From positions 36,835-100,834 of the forward strand of contig NW_026516807.1 in the NCBI RefSeq assembly GCF_025766255.1: a stretch of 64,000 nt of DNA, given 5' to 3'. The number at the start of each line of letters is the position of its first letter. Position 1 is the first letter of the stretch. Position numbers and translations under genes: made by a program. The notes below the pieces were generated by a model. The model was not told where the DNA came from. It worked only from the letters and a program-made list of their open reading frames with translations, and ran no database searches. The stretch comes from Zychaea mexicana. Taxonomy: Eukaryota > Mucoromycota > Mucoromycetes > Mucorales > Lichtheimiaceae. Below are positions 35,766 through 47,470 of this stretch, in pieces.

Positions 35766-36698
35766 ATGAAGAACATTTTGACTGTTGCAGCAGCCATACC
35801 ATTGCTATTGAGCTATGCTGTTATCGTTGCAAAGGGCGACGGGGCTAGCGACGGTAAGTACGAAGCAAGCGCGGTGGCGACAAGGTGAATCATAAACAAG
35901 GTTTGCGAAAGTAATATGCCACTCTACTTTGCTTTAGGCCGAGTTGATACGCTGAATGACATGTATTACCATCATCATCCAAGCAAGGCAATGGCTATGG
36001 CAGCAAACAACAACAATGCCGGTAGCCATCAAAGCAGTGAAGGTTAGTTGAAACAAAGATAAAGGCTGATAGATCATTTTTGCTGAAAGTCTTGATACAC
36101 ATTTATCCTTTGTAAAAAGGTCGAGTGGACACGTTGAATGATATGTACTATCATCATCACCCCAGCAAGGCTATGGCAATGGCAGCAAACAACAACGATG
36201 GTGGTAGTAGCGATGGTAAGATCTGGAGAGAAAATGTCGGTTCATTTGAGCTTACACTTCTTTAGGTCGAGTTGATACATTAAATGACATGTATTTCCAT
36301 CATCATCCCAGCAAAGCGATGGCCATGGCCATGGCAGCAGATAAGAATAGCAACGGAGGTAGTCAGCAAAATAGCGAAGGTAAGATCAACAATCATCAAG
36401 TTACTTGCTCCCACTCATTTTACTTTTTTAATTAGGCCGAGTGGATACGCTAAACGACATGTATTACCATCACCACCCAAGCAAAGCAATGGCTATGGCT
36501 GCTGGTAAGAGCAACAGCGGAGGTAGTGGTTACAGTCCACGACTCGCTCCCAAGGAAAACGGTGAGTTTTTAATGGAATATGTATGTAATCGAAATGGTA
36601 ATAATGCTTCTATGAAATGCACTACAGGAGACGGCAGCTCGTTCCCCAACGACATGTACTTTCATCACCATCCAAACAAGGCTTTTGCTTTCGTTTGA
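35766..36698 (+). CDS. Secreted exon-repeat protein with His3/Met-rich core (family unknown)
   Basis: Six exons (35766-35853, 35938-36042, 36120-36215, 36266-36379, 36436-36561, 36628-36698) encode 199 residues. Exon 1 is a signal peptide (MKNILTVAAAIPLLLSYAVI, then a short spacer). Exons 2-5 each code for one repeat that opens with the core RVDTLNDMYYHHHPSKAM, continues AMAA, and ends in an N/G/S-rich linker. Exon 6 is a divergent half repeat (PNDMYFHHHPNKAFAFV, stop). All five introns are phase 1 and split a Gly codon as G|GN, so every repeat exon is a symmetrical 1-1 module. Repeats 1 and 2 differ at 10 of 22 core codons, all synonymous, which shows selection on the peptide. There are no Cys and no dibasic Lys-Arg processing sites. 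I do not recognise the family. Metal binding (HHH, Met-rich) or a cell-wall or spore-surface role are guesses. Confidence 0.86.
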
Positions 36699-36888
36699 TT
36701 AATAAGCACACCTATTTATCACATCCAAATAGCATTTTTTTTATCGTAGTGCTCGTTTACAATAATAATAAATCACACAAACTTCTCTCCAGATCCAAAA
36801 AAAAATTTGAGCGTGAAAACTCGAATTGTTGCAAGTACACAAAAATTGTCTTCGGTACTGATTTATTATTTCTCTCTTGAGTATGTTT

Positions 36889-37693
36889 TTACTTGAGAGG
36901 AACGAATCTCGAAGAGTGGGTGGCACCAATACCAGGGCGACCGTGACGAACGGGCTTGTAGGAGATGCTATATAGAAAAATAACGAAATTAAATAAGCGA
37001 ATTGACACGACACAATGCAAAAAGATGCACATTCACAATATTCCCTGTATTCTCTCTCTCTTTCCCTCTCACTGTTAAATGTGCATATATAATACTTACG
37101 AGAATTCACCCAAGTAGTGGCCAACCATTTCGGCTCTGATTTCGACCTGGTTGAAAACCTTGCCGTTGTAGATGCCAACAACAGAGCCAATCATCTCAGG
37201 AACGATGATCATGTCACGGAGGTGGGTCTTGACAGTAGCGGGCTTCTCGTCAGCAGCGGCCTCCTTCTTGGCCTTGCGAAGCTTCTTAATAAGACCCATG
37301 GGCTTGCGCTTCAAACCGCGCTGGAAGCGTCTGCGGGCACGGGCATGGACCAACTCCATGAATTGCTCAGAGGACAAGTCCAAGAGCTGGTCAAGGTCGA
37401 CACCACGGTAGGTGAACTTGCGGAAAGTTCTCTTTCTCTGAGTAGTCTGCTGCTGATCAGCCTATAATAACAATGGATTGGAAGAATGGTAATGTTGGAG
37501 AAACGATTAGAATGTGCCGGCAATTCGATATCGATATTTTTGTTGGTGAAACGGATCCGTCGTTTAATGGATAGCTTTGTGGGGATTTCCCATGCATCAA
37601 TCCATCCGTAAATCCATCCATCCGTTCGTTTTCTCTATACGTCTTTGCTCTTATCCACTGCATCCATCATCATGTACGCCCCCTACTTACCAT
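36889..37693 (-). CDS. RPS15: 40S ribosomal protein S15 (uS19)
   Basis: Three exons, 37693-37691 (only the ATG), 37461-37100 and 36967-36889, give 147 residues. The product starts [21 protein letters not shown], shows the uS19 RNA-binding core (for example [14 protein letters not shown] and [11 protein letters not shown]) and ends [20 protein letters not shown] with the tail FVPLK. uS19 sits in the head of the small subunit and contributes to the decoding-centre and A-site finger bridge. A start codon isolated on its own exon, followed by a 229-nt intron, is typical of fungal ribosomal genes, where first introns often influence expression. Confidence 0.96.
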
Positions 37694-38549
37694 AATGATT
37701 GAAAGGAAGGATCCTTACTTCGCTGAGCGAGCGTAATACCATCACTGCCCGGATTGAAAGTCCGGACCATCAGCCGTGGCAAGCTTGTCCAATTAGCCAA
37801 TCACATATCAGGCGACCCAGACGCCTTTGGCCCACCAGCTTTCCCTGTCCTTCCTTCCCCTCTGTGCATTCGCGTTTTGGATGGTGTGTGTGACATGATA
37901 GATCCATGCTGGAAGCTACTAATTCTTCTCGCTCTCACATGTAGAAACACCACTTAGTGTATATAACTTACAAATTCTATGTGAGTTGCTTTTCACCAAA
38001 CATTATCGCACAGTACAGTCGTGCTTCGATTGATAATGATAATGGAGTAGTATCTCCAGAACGGACTTTTTGGAAAGTCATTGAATTGACAAGCTTCTTT
38101 GGCGGACATGCATCTAGCGTTGTTTAGTCCACGGCATGATATGTTTTCGGTCATCCAGAGATAAGGTAGTAAAATTGAATGAAGTTGATTTCTACCATGA
38201 TATTTTTAAACACAGCACACAAGGTCCAATTCAATAATGTTAGACATAGTAGGTATTGAGATAGATAAAGTAGAAAGTAATTGCAAGGTAGAATGGCTCG
38301 CCGAGGGTAGATGGGGAGTATCAGGCCAACCAAGGAAGCCATGTTTTGTACAGATTGCTGCTTATTGTCCAGTCTTAGGGAAGAGAAAGTCGTAAAAGTT
38401 TCGGTGATTGGTTCCTATGGAGAATTTTTGCCTTGGCGACGATGGGCTTAACTGAGAACCAAAATCTTCGAAACCCATTTTGGCACACTCTGTTCGCCAA
38501 GTTTAACCCTCTTTTTTATTCTTATTCTTTTTTTCCAACTACACATCTC
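37694..38549. other. Intergenic; possible coding remnant at 37754-37900
   Basis: The forward frame from about 37754 reads KVRTISRGKLVQLANHISGD and continues with a proline-rich stretch. It has protein-like composition but no ATG or family match, and may be a decayed gene or transposon piece. The rest is the upstream region of the SPT subunit gene, including a TCT run that lies inside that gene's leader. Confidence 0.3.
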
Positions 38550-38849
38550 ATGCCATCTTCTTCTTCTTCTTCTTCAAATCAGGGACTTTCGAGCTCGATC
38601 TCGACGCTTATCTACAAGTATGAATTACAAACGGCTCTGTACATGTTAGAGCCTTGGGAGAAGGCTTTATTCAGTAAGTTTGCCCCTTCATTTTCCGTTT
38701 TTTTTTCTTGGCCTTATATAACATAGAGGCAACTAACGCCAACACACCTTATTTCAATACCAGATGTTATCTTGCTCAGTATCATTTCATTATCGGCCAT
38801 GACGGTATTCCAGTATACCCCTCTTCTGTACAGCAAGCTCACCGCCTAA
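38550..38849 (+). CDS. SPTSSA: Small subunit of serine palmitoyltransferase (ssSPT/Tsc3 type)
   Basis: Two exons, 38550-38673 and 38764-38849 (phase 1), give 69 residues. A Ser-rich head (partly from a TCT run) is followed by the family hallmark KYELQTALYMLEPWEKALFN and a single transmembrane helix VILLSIISLSAMTVF. The LYMLEPWE motif is the part that contacts the LCB1/LCB2 catalytic dimer in human SPTSSA. The subunit stimulates the first committed step of sphingolipid synthesis at the ER (serine plus palmitoyl-CoA) and influences acyl-chain choice. The start at 38550 is the first ATG giving the family length; an in-frame frame extends further upstream but looks like 5' UTR. Confidence 0.9.
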
Positions 38850-40952
38850 GAAATATTTACATAATTTACGCATCATCATCCGCTACCATATAGTCATCGC
38901 ACCACTGCTACTACTGCTACTACTGCTATTGCTACTACTACTACCACAACTACCACCATTATCATCACTTAACGCCACCCACCACTTTCCTCTTCTGCTC
39001 CAACCGAACTGAGTGCAGAAACCGTGATCTACTTATTCATTGGCTACAAAAAATACATATAAAACCGTGCTTTTCCATTTCGAAATCGCTGGGGCCGTAG
39101 AAACGCAGATCAAATAGAAGGCGACGGCGCGGCGAATTGTTTCGCTGAGGTCCGTTTGCGTCTCTTGTATTCTCTTTTGTTTCGTTTCGTCCATGTTTGC
39201 TTCACTTGGTGTGCCTCTGATATGGCTTGTGGTGCATGGTGGGTTTTATATGGGTTGAGCTGGACGGAACATGTTTGTGCTACACAAAATCTATGATATT
39301 TGGTATGCTACAGTTTCTCCACACTTGCAATGGTTTAGGGGATTTGGGCAACGACCATTTGATTTCTTAGGTGCACTAGGTAACAAAGCGATTCGGGGGT
39401 AGTGGTATGGGTGAACACAGGTCTTCTGACGGTGCGCATAGCCTTGTATGATCTGACCTTTGTCATCATCATAATAATTAAATGACTGAGGGCTTCTCCG
39501 ATATTAATGAGCGAATACTCTTATTTCAGTTTACATTTGTTAAGCCAGACACTCCAAAAATCATCCACAACTCTTCCACAAACAAGGTTTTCGCTTCACG
39601 TACAATATGCACACATGCGCTGTATGTAGCTGATGGTGAAATAGCTAAAGAGGTTGAGAGTAGTCATGCATGGAAGGGGGGGGGAATGGCCCTTTCTTTG
39701 GGGCTTTTATGCACTCGCAATGCATCACGAATCCCTACATGTTTCAACCCGGACAACCTCATTCGTCGCTTGTTAGGAAAAGATAGTGAGCATAGAAATG
39801 ATTACCGCAAGTAGCATTGACACTACAAAGTCTGATTTATACAAGGCAGTTGCTTCCTGGATGATTTATGATACAATTAATCAATAGCTTTTCCTCCCAC
39901 TTGATCGAAATCGGATCTTGTCTTAACAATTCTCTGTGCAACCTTTTCCTAACTTCTCGGCAGTTCGCTCTTATCGTAGTAGATACTTCACTAACGGCAG
40001 CAGCATTCCAATAAAAGGTGGGAATGATAATGGCGGAATGTGTTGTGCAGCAGTGAGATTAAGTTCTACTAATCATTTTGCAAACGGTATACTTCTGTTA
40101 GTCTCATAAACATTTAGTTTTTAATATCCTTCAAGTAAAAGGTATTTTGAATTATATTATTCTTTATTTAAGAAGGTGAGGTCAAACCGATGAAAAATCT
40201 TGAGAATCGTTTGATAACAATCATGTACATACTTCTAACTCAAGTAGGTGGATGTGAGCTCTGTCACGAAATTAGAAGACGACAACAGAGCCGTGCCACG
40301 TGTAATTATAATAAACAGATAGCCGCAGTATAGTTTAATAAGCGAGAGCCAACGAAGGATGTTTATTGCTCAGAATTTAACATATCATCAAGCACCGTTT
40401 GTCGATTTTTGCCGAGTAAAATAAGATTAGATGCGCATTGAGTCTCTTATTAGAATATCTATCATGGTAAAGTAGGTAACGATAAGTTTACGGAGAGTTA
40501 CAGTAACGATAAATCCATGGATGATTGGTCAATCAGTAGCAAAAATAAAGAAAAATGTCAGCAGCAGGCATAATGTGAAGGATACATCTTGTGGTGTCTA
40601 TTGTTCCATAAATACAATCAAAATATTGATGGCGATGGCAAGGTTACTCTAATATCTCTATACTTGTGGTGGGACTTATATACCCACAAACATGTGTTTA
40701 TTTAATTAAGAAAAACAGACCTGACTCGAGTGCGGTTCACTGTGGAAAAATGATCATTGATAAAGGCCGACAAAGACTAAGCAAAGACTCTAAAGGTTAA
40801 GTCAAGGGCTAGTCATTAGTTAAGGGTTCAATAAAGGAGAAAGAAAAGGTTGATCGTTTGATTTTTGTTTAAGAGCATGCAAACGCGATTAAAGTATAAT
40901 CCCATGAACCGAAAGGGTAAGCAAAGGGTAGCATGACTTATAAGAATTTATT
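38850..40952. other. 2.1-kb AT-rich intergenic region
   Basis: Holds a (CTA/CTG)n microsatellite at about 38902-38953, a G9 run near 39676, and A/T-rich DNA. A 110-codon ATG frame at 39482-39814 has no recognisable features or splice support. No gene is called. Confidence 0.45.
38902..38953. repeat. CTA/CTG trinucleotide microsatellite
   Basis: An imperfect CTACTACTGCTACTACTG pattern running into CTACCACAACTACC. It lies in the 3' flank of the SPT subunit gene. Confidence 0.8.
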
Positions 40953-43170
40953 CTAAAAAATGTTCTTCAACGTTCCATCTTCGAAATAACTTTTCTCTTT
41001 TGATATTGAAACCATACCCGGCCAAATCCAGTAGTGGCGTTTGGACCTGCCAAACGTTCCCGTCAAAAGACCTGCGTAGTTGCAGATCTCGTCAGCATCG
41101 ACAACGAACAGCTGTTCAGCGGCTATTGCTGATGGCGTCAAATAAACAGACCCGCTGTCACTATCAATCGTGGGATTAAAGAGCCCAACAGCTGCCAATA
41201 TGCGGTCTTTGTTGCTTTGATCATGCACAAAATAGAAGTACACCTTCCCGAAGTAAAACTGGGAACAGCGAGCAAAAACCGAGCCACGACCTGCTGATGC
41301 ATTTCTGAAAAGGGAAAAAGATGGGTTAACACAACAAGCACAAGTCATCATTCCTTTCTATAAGGTAAGTAAGTTTTTCTTACATGTCAATATCATCAAG
41401 CTTTAATCTCACATAGTACATAACACGCAATCGGTCATGGTGGGTAAGTACGCTACCAAAAGTTTTTTGGTCTCTCCAGAGCCGACTCATTGTGTACTTA
41501 CAATCTTCGTTCAAAATGCTGTACCTTATCCCTTTGCGATTCATATAGACAACAAGCGTGTCCCTGACTTTGGTATAACTGAGTCCTGCAAGTGTTTTTG
41601 ATTCTTCTGTATCAACGCTGCTATCAGTTGCCGCGTCGAGACAACGTGCCATTGCCAATTTTTTCATTATGTTCGCAGCTTGCTGACCAGAGACCGAGTA
41701 CGTGGTTATTATTTTTGAGCACACACCAATCATTCTTTCCAACGACCGGGATGAACAGTAGTAACACAGATGCCAGCCTTCGTAGCATATCAGGAAGCGT
41801 GCGAGGTAATGCTGATTTGCAGTGAATACACGAACGGATTGTGCTATATACTCATTATCGTCACTGATGCTGCTACTGTTGATACTGCTGCTACTGCTAT
41901 TGACGCTACTTTCGTCGTCGCTGTCGTCACAACGTTCGAGATTTATTTGTTCTGCGCTGATTTGACTGCGTAAATAGTCATGCCAGAACTCGATATCACT
42001 ACACATATAAACCACCTTGATTAGTCTTATTGTCTTCTTTATTCATATGTCTTTCGTTTTGTCTTTGTACGGATAATTACCTTTCTATAATAGCGAAATC
42101 GTCACTTGTGTGAGAAAACTGCAGTGTTCCCTGACATGCTCTCACGAGGCACATCGTAGCGTCTTTGGCAACGATATCATCGATTTGCGGCACAACCAGA
42201 GTGGGGACAACGTACAAAAGGAACTCTAACCAGTCGACGGTTATTACCTTCCCTTTGCCGGTCAAACTATGCCATGTGCTGTCGAACGCCGTCGGGATAT
42301 TCATAAGAGAACATTTCATTTGTTTCAGTTCAGTGTTAACACCGATAACAAAAGGGCTCTGTCTTGTAGCAGATTGGATGATCATATTTTCCTTGCAGCA
42401 AATCGAAGAACTGGTGCGCTGTGTCATGCGACAGAAGATGAAACTCTTCCAGACCAGATTAATCTGGAGAGAGGAAAGTTTGGAGCACAGTGAAAGGACT
42501 CGGACCATCTAGTCCTTGCTATAGTAGCAAAAGTATGGAAGTGCGTATGTTAATAATAGCACACGAGTATAATTTACGTGAATTAATAACGAGCACATAC
42601 CATAATCAAAAAGAAAGTATACCTTTTTCCCCTTCCTCTTTAAATCATCAGCTTTCCTCCATCTTTTGGCAGTGTTGCTGAAATCAGGAAAATCCACGCC
42701 TTTCCTCCTTCAACCGGATGTACGCCTTGAACAAGACATATGCGACACCCATTTTTGCAGTACTTTAACTGCCTGCAAATCACCAGTGGCAAGCAGCCAA
42801 TGCACCTTTGCGTGCAGACTGATGTTTCCGACCTTGACTTCCATCCTGTAAATTTCCAGGTGCTGTAGCTCTCTTATTATAGGTTGAAGAAATCTCGTCA
42901 TATGTCTTGGAGCCTATGGACCCGGGATCAAGCATATTTGGAGCATGTATTTGTTTGTATACCTATGTACATGGCGATGTTGAGGATAATTTAGGCATAA
43001 TAGCACAATCAATCTTAATCCTGCTCGAATATTATTGTAGTATGGTTGCTTACCGAGGGTCAGGATCAAAATTCAAAACAACCACATGTACAACAGTCAT
43101 TGTATGTTTTATGTTGGTATACGGTTGGAAGCCATCCACATGTAATGCAAGTGCGACATGCAGTTCACCT
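40953..43170 (-). pseudogene. TNP2-type (CACTA/EnSpm-like) transposase, broken
   Basis: The minus strand carries the TNP2 core: ALHVDGFQPYTN then TVVHVVVLNFDPDP; after an intron, YMLQICLIPGP then TRFLQPIIRELQ; TGDLQAVKVLQKWVSHMSCS; DFPDFSNTAKRW; a helical region around WLEFLLYVVPTLVV; DIEFWHDYLRSQ; and a C-terminal segment FYFGKVYFYFVHD. These match in order the DGFxPF, LNLPP, IPGPKEP, ACD(I)PAARK, H..GC..C and DYSGFD blocks of plant and fungal TNP2 transposases. Two in-frame nonsense codons interrupt conserved blocks: TAG at 42914-42916 right after IPGP, and TGA at 42710-42712 after SCSRRTSG. The N-terminal part upstream of 43170 was not found. This is a decayed autonomous transposon. Terminal inverted repeats were not identified. 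Confidence 0.72.
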
Positions 43171-44221
43171 TGAATAGATGTCAATTGCAGTACTGCAATA
43201 TTACTGATGCCCGCGCAAACGCATATATAAATACACTGTGGGAAAAAAAGAACACATTATTACACAGCCTGAAGCATCATCAGCATAAGATTTTTGCTTC
43301 AATATCAAACAAAAGTATACACAGCAGTTACCACGGCAACCAGCTAAGCACTGTCGCATAGAGACAATCCAACCGAATTGTGTAAAGCACGTTAACATTA
43401 TACTCGGATGATCCAGCTTATGTAAAGCTGTAATTCGATATGGACTGACGCGATATGATGCATAAACGTATGTCATTTGTGATCTCTTAAATCTCTTATA
43501 CGGGCGGCCGATGATGCACTCAGAATGCTTGTCTTGTCACCACAATTATATTGGCGAATTCAAATCCAGAAAAAAGGAAAAGTATCTAGGGTATGATAGC
43601 GGATAGTGTTATGCAAGTTGTTTAAAATCTTATCACCAGGATGACTGAGTGTGTAATGGACTGGGCTGGAGTAAACATGTGCTGAGCGTCGCAGCCAGCG
43701 TCTTCATGGGATCCAGTGACACATTGTAGAATGTCTCGGCCATCGTTATATCAACTGTGATGGCGTGTGTAACGAAAATAAAAACGCTCACTTATACGAG
43801 TATGTGCCCACGGCAATCAGCGATTGCCGATCCTCCAAGCCCGCAATGATGGATGTGGTCAGCTTAAAATAAATTGTCAAGAGCAGATTATAGAGCAGCA
43901 TGGCTGTTTTCAGCATAGTATGCGCGTCATCCTAGAGCTACTACTTAATAATATCTATTATTAAAAAATGTCAAAAATGGTATATCTTTTAAACGATGTT
44001 TCTTTTACAGACAATAAATATAAAGAGATGTTATATCCTTTGATTGATAATTTTTTTTATGATCAAAACAGTTAAAGGTAAAATCAGGGGTGATTGACGG
44101 TAGTCAATTTTTGAATTCTCCATAAAAAATTTCATAGTATAAAACATTTTTGTTTTATATCTCGTTTTTTCTCTCCTTTCTCACTCGCGTTTTATTTGCC
44201 CAGTTACCTTTCCCTTTAACA
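43171..44221. other. Intergenic; possible transposon flank
   Basis: Upstream of the broken TNP2-type gene and of the 44222 gene. No conserved frames were found. The stretch 43930-44130 is AT-rich, with TATA-like words near 44137 (AGTATAAAAC) suited to the downstream gene. Confidence 0.4.
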
Positions 44222-45316
44222 ATGTCTAATAATACTACCGTAAAGCAAACAGGAAAAGCTATAACAACAAAAGCATTATTTGCCGTAATCTCCTCGGTTA
44301 AGAGTTTCATCACAAGAATTGATGAAGTAAACGAGGAGGTCGACGCTGATCTGCAAGAGCTCAAGACAGTCGCCACCGAGCTGCGCCAGAAAGTTGACGC
44401 GATCCGACTAATAGTGGATCGAATTTTTGAGGTTCTCCAGCAAGGAGATAGGCAGGAGCCTGTTGAACAGGAACCGGTATGTTTAGATGATTCATACATT
44501 ACATTAGAAGGCGGTGCAATAGTGTTGCCGTCAGTTAATGAAAGAGTAGATTGGAAACATTGGGAAAGAAGAAACAAAGAGAGTGAGAGAGAGATATGGA
44601 GACGGTAGTGTTGACGACTTTATGTTGGTAGCAATTTAGAAGTACATAGAAAGAGTATCTATGTAGACAGTAAAGAGGGAGGAAGATCGCGTACAAAGAA
44701 AGCCATAGAGTGTATTGCTGTCAATGCTGATATGTTTGTTCTTACTATTTAGAGAGACGTCAATACCACAAGACGAACACTTGTCCGCCCGTTCGTTGTG
44801 GTGAACAACCGTCGCCAGGCTCAAAATTTGAGCACAGACGTTCTGAGGCAATTCATTGCCTTACAGTTATTTGCCGATTACGAAGAAGAGCTGTGCGGCA
44901 ACGCCATGACGAACATCATGCTCGAAACGACCATGATCATCCAAGAGATCATCACCGAGGAGGGCATTTCTCTTGCAACAGCATGGAGTTCAATTGACCC
45001 TAGCATACAAAAAAAGTATGCTTTGATTCCAGAGGTCAACTGTAAAGCATTCGATGTTCACTTTGACCAATGCGTCAACTCGTGGGCAACGAAGTGGTTG
45101 TTGCAATACATGTTGGGCAACAAGCACCGATACCACAAACGTACAAGTGTAAGTTACAAAACTACATTTCCTATGCTTTATATTTTGTACAATGATACTC
45201 AATTATCATTATTACAACACACTTATTATCATTAGCTGGAAAAGACCGACGACGAGTCATCCAGCAGCGGTGACGGCGAGGAGCAAGAAGAGGAAGACAA
45301 CACTCGTCCGAGGTAA
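44222..45316 (+). CDS. Coiled-coil protein of unknown function
   Basis: Three exons (44222-44476, 44753-45148, 45236-45316), all in phase 0, give 243 residues. Exon 1 forms a long amphipathic coiled coil (VKSFITRIDEVNEEVDADLQ, then VATELRQKVDAIRLIVDRI). Exon 2 is a helical globular domain (FIALQLFADYEEELCGNAMT; IIQEIITEEGISLATAWSSI; HFDQCVNSWATKWLLQYMLG). Exon 3 is an acidic tail (LEKTDDESSSSGDGEEQEEE) ending RPR. A TATA-like AGTATAAAAC lies about 85 bp upstream of the ATG and is followed by a CT-rich leader, which supports a real promoter. I do not recognise the family. Its setting among transposon remnants suggests a lineage-specific or element-derived gene, possibly DNA-associated. Confidence 0.7.
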
Positions 45317-45473
45317 ATACTCTCTAGCAATATACAGTACCAGTGATATGTTATTGCTGGTGACGTTAATGTATCAAGAGTTAACTGATAGTTCTTCAAC
45401 TTTCTTTTCTTTTTCATTGCCATTGACTGTGGCAATAGAGTCTACAAAAGAAGACGAGCAGAATTGTAGGGGT

Positions 45474-45542
<69 letters not shown>

Positions 45543-46071
45543 TCTCCCTTTTTTGAATAAACAATGTTCACTTTGAACTATTATCATGGTATAATTACTA
45601 TCGTATTATCCTTCTAAAGTATGTTCTTTCGTGGCGATTGGGATGTGAGCTTGCTTTTGATTGTTATAAAAAGGAGGCGTCTTCAGTAGTACTGCAACAA
45701 CAAATCGTAGACATCCTCATACACCACCGCGTCGGCCCTTTAATTGTCATCCTTTAAATCCTGTATTATTCTTATCCTTTACTCACCTCTACATAAGTGT
45801 TATTTCAAGGCTGATTAAAGGATGAAATTAAAGTTTTATTCAAGTTTTCAGTTTTTAATTCAATTCCCAATTTTCCCGCGTCTGACTGTCGTATAAACAA
45901 TGTATTGGGTCCTGCATGGTATGTTCCATTGTTCTTGTCGTTTCCCATCTAAAATTTCCAAAAATATCAAAACGTAACATCATATATAGGTTATATGATA
46001 TCGAATACTTGGCCTTGCCTTTTTTATCGTCACCGTCGCAGATTCATAAAAGAAAACATACCATCCAAATC
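45317..46071. other. Intergenic with a long CT repeat
   Basis: 3' flank of the coiled-coil gene. No coding signal was seen. Confidence 0.5.
45474..45541. repeat. (CT)n microsatellite, about 34 units
   Basis: An uninterrupted CT dinucleotide run, the longest simple repeat in the window and probably length-variable. Confidence 0.95.
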
Positions 46072-46616
46072 TTAAAGGTTTCCAAAACTAGGTAATATCC
46101 TCGATTTTGGCCTTTGAAAGAACACCAACTTTGTGAATTGGCTCATCGTTAGGATATCTACTATTGCCATAGCCACCTCCTTCTTGTTCCTCACCGCCTT
46201 GTAAGCCAGCCGTGCCCATGACAACCCATATCGCCGTGCTGTGTCATAGCGCGTTACAGGAGTCGGAGGGAAAGTGGTCATTTAGGGAAAATGGAAACAC
46301 GATTTGGAAGTAGATACGTACGGATAGTGTTCTCATGCACCACCCGACGTATTACATAGCAATTCAGCACACTCGATAAATGAAGAAATGGAATGCGGCT
46401 AATTGGCACTAAATGGCCGGTAAGTGGATCAGGTGCATACAGTGTAATGTCGTAACCAGGGCCGACATATATGAGTGTGTCTGCAGGAATGCTATATAAA
46501 TTTATGAAATAAGCTCTCAAAAAATAGGTAAAAAATATCGATCCTTGGTGACGCGCACCATATAATGAGCGATTAGCAAAGAAAAACGAGAAATCAGAGC
46601 CATCATATACCATCAA
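46072..46616 (-). CDS. Hypothetical protein, structure uncertain
   Basis: Two adjacent minus-strand frames (46616-46317 and 46281-46072) have protein-like composition: DTLIYVGPGYDITLYAPDP, then VLNCYVIRRVVHENTIR before a GTACGT donor, and TRYDTARRYGLSWARLAYKA, then VVFFQRPKSRIL-like sequence. I could not settle the acceptor that would join them in phase. No domain is recognised. The location between the coiled-coil gene and the LINE copy suggests a lineage-specific gene or a transposon accessory gene. Confidence 0.35.
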
Positions 46617-46879
46617 TTTAAGGAGCCCAGAGTGTTATTCGAGTGACAATATCCACGATGTCAAAGGCAAAGAACCTTTAATTATCAATATTTTCATATG
46701 ACAACCGCTGTTTTTTCGTTGCATGCATCATCTCGGAGGATCCTATCCCCTTTTCATTTCCTCCGTTGAACAATAACCGCAACAACTGAGAACATCATAA
46801 TGTGCCGTTGTTGTATTTTGCATGATAAAAATATGTTCGTATCTAATAGCCGCGCAAAATCCACACCACCTATTTAAGT

Positions 46880-47470
46880 TTTCCTGAAAGTGTACTTTTC
46901 CACAACTCCAAAATGCTCTAAGGATGGGCTCTTGGATTGTACCATTTTGCTAGCAAAACTGTCCTTTGTCACCGGAATGATTTCGTCAAGCAGGTCAAAG
47001 GTCGTATCTATCGCATTAATGACTGAGAAGTTATGGGCTTGCATGGCGGATCATTTTCGGTTGCAAGATCCAGCGAATCCTTCGGTCGCTCAAGAGAAGG
47101 TCCGTGAACCATATGAGAAATGTGCATCAAATACAGGCCGAAATGTTGGGACCCACGACCCGGTTTCTTAAATAGTATTCCCTTTGCAACAGGCCAGTGT
47201 ACGCTGTTTAATCCTTTCACTACTCTCAAGACGATGGGTGCGCCATGCTTGATTGTCTTGTAGCCAAGAGTTAAGAGTGTCGATAGCCCATGCATATAAG
47301 GGACAATGCAATCAATAGGACGCTTCACATCGTTCGATCGTGTGCCATGCAGTATGTAGATCACTGCCCAGGCTGAAATTCCAACGTAGATCTGAGTTCG
47401 ACCATGTCCTATACTGAAATTTTCGAATCTATAACGCGTAATTTTGTGACCTCGACAATCTTGACTATCA
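46880..47470 (-). CDS. Hypothetical protein fragment cut by the LINE/duplication breakpoint
   Basis: The minus strand is open from the breakpoint at 47470 (FSIGHGRTQIYVGISAWAVI) to 47008, and a second frame then continues to about 46877 (VINAIDTTFDLLDEIIPV, ending TFRKT and a stop). Composition is protein-like but no family is recognised. The 5' end is missing because the inverted-duplication arm begins at 47471. A splice or a frameshift near 47035 would link the two parts. Treat it as a truncated gene. Confidence 0.35.

Noticed and set aside
35766..36698. Kex2-processed RiPP or pheromone precursor
   Set aside because: No KR or RR sites flank the repeats. The architecture is similar but the processing signal is missing, so it is described only as a repeat protein.
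39482..39814. 110-codon plus-strand frame
   Set aside because: No domain, no splice signals, and it runs through a G9 tract that would be unstable in a coding region.
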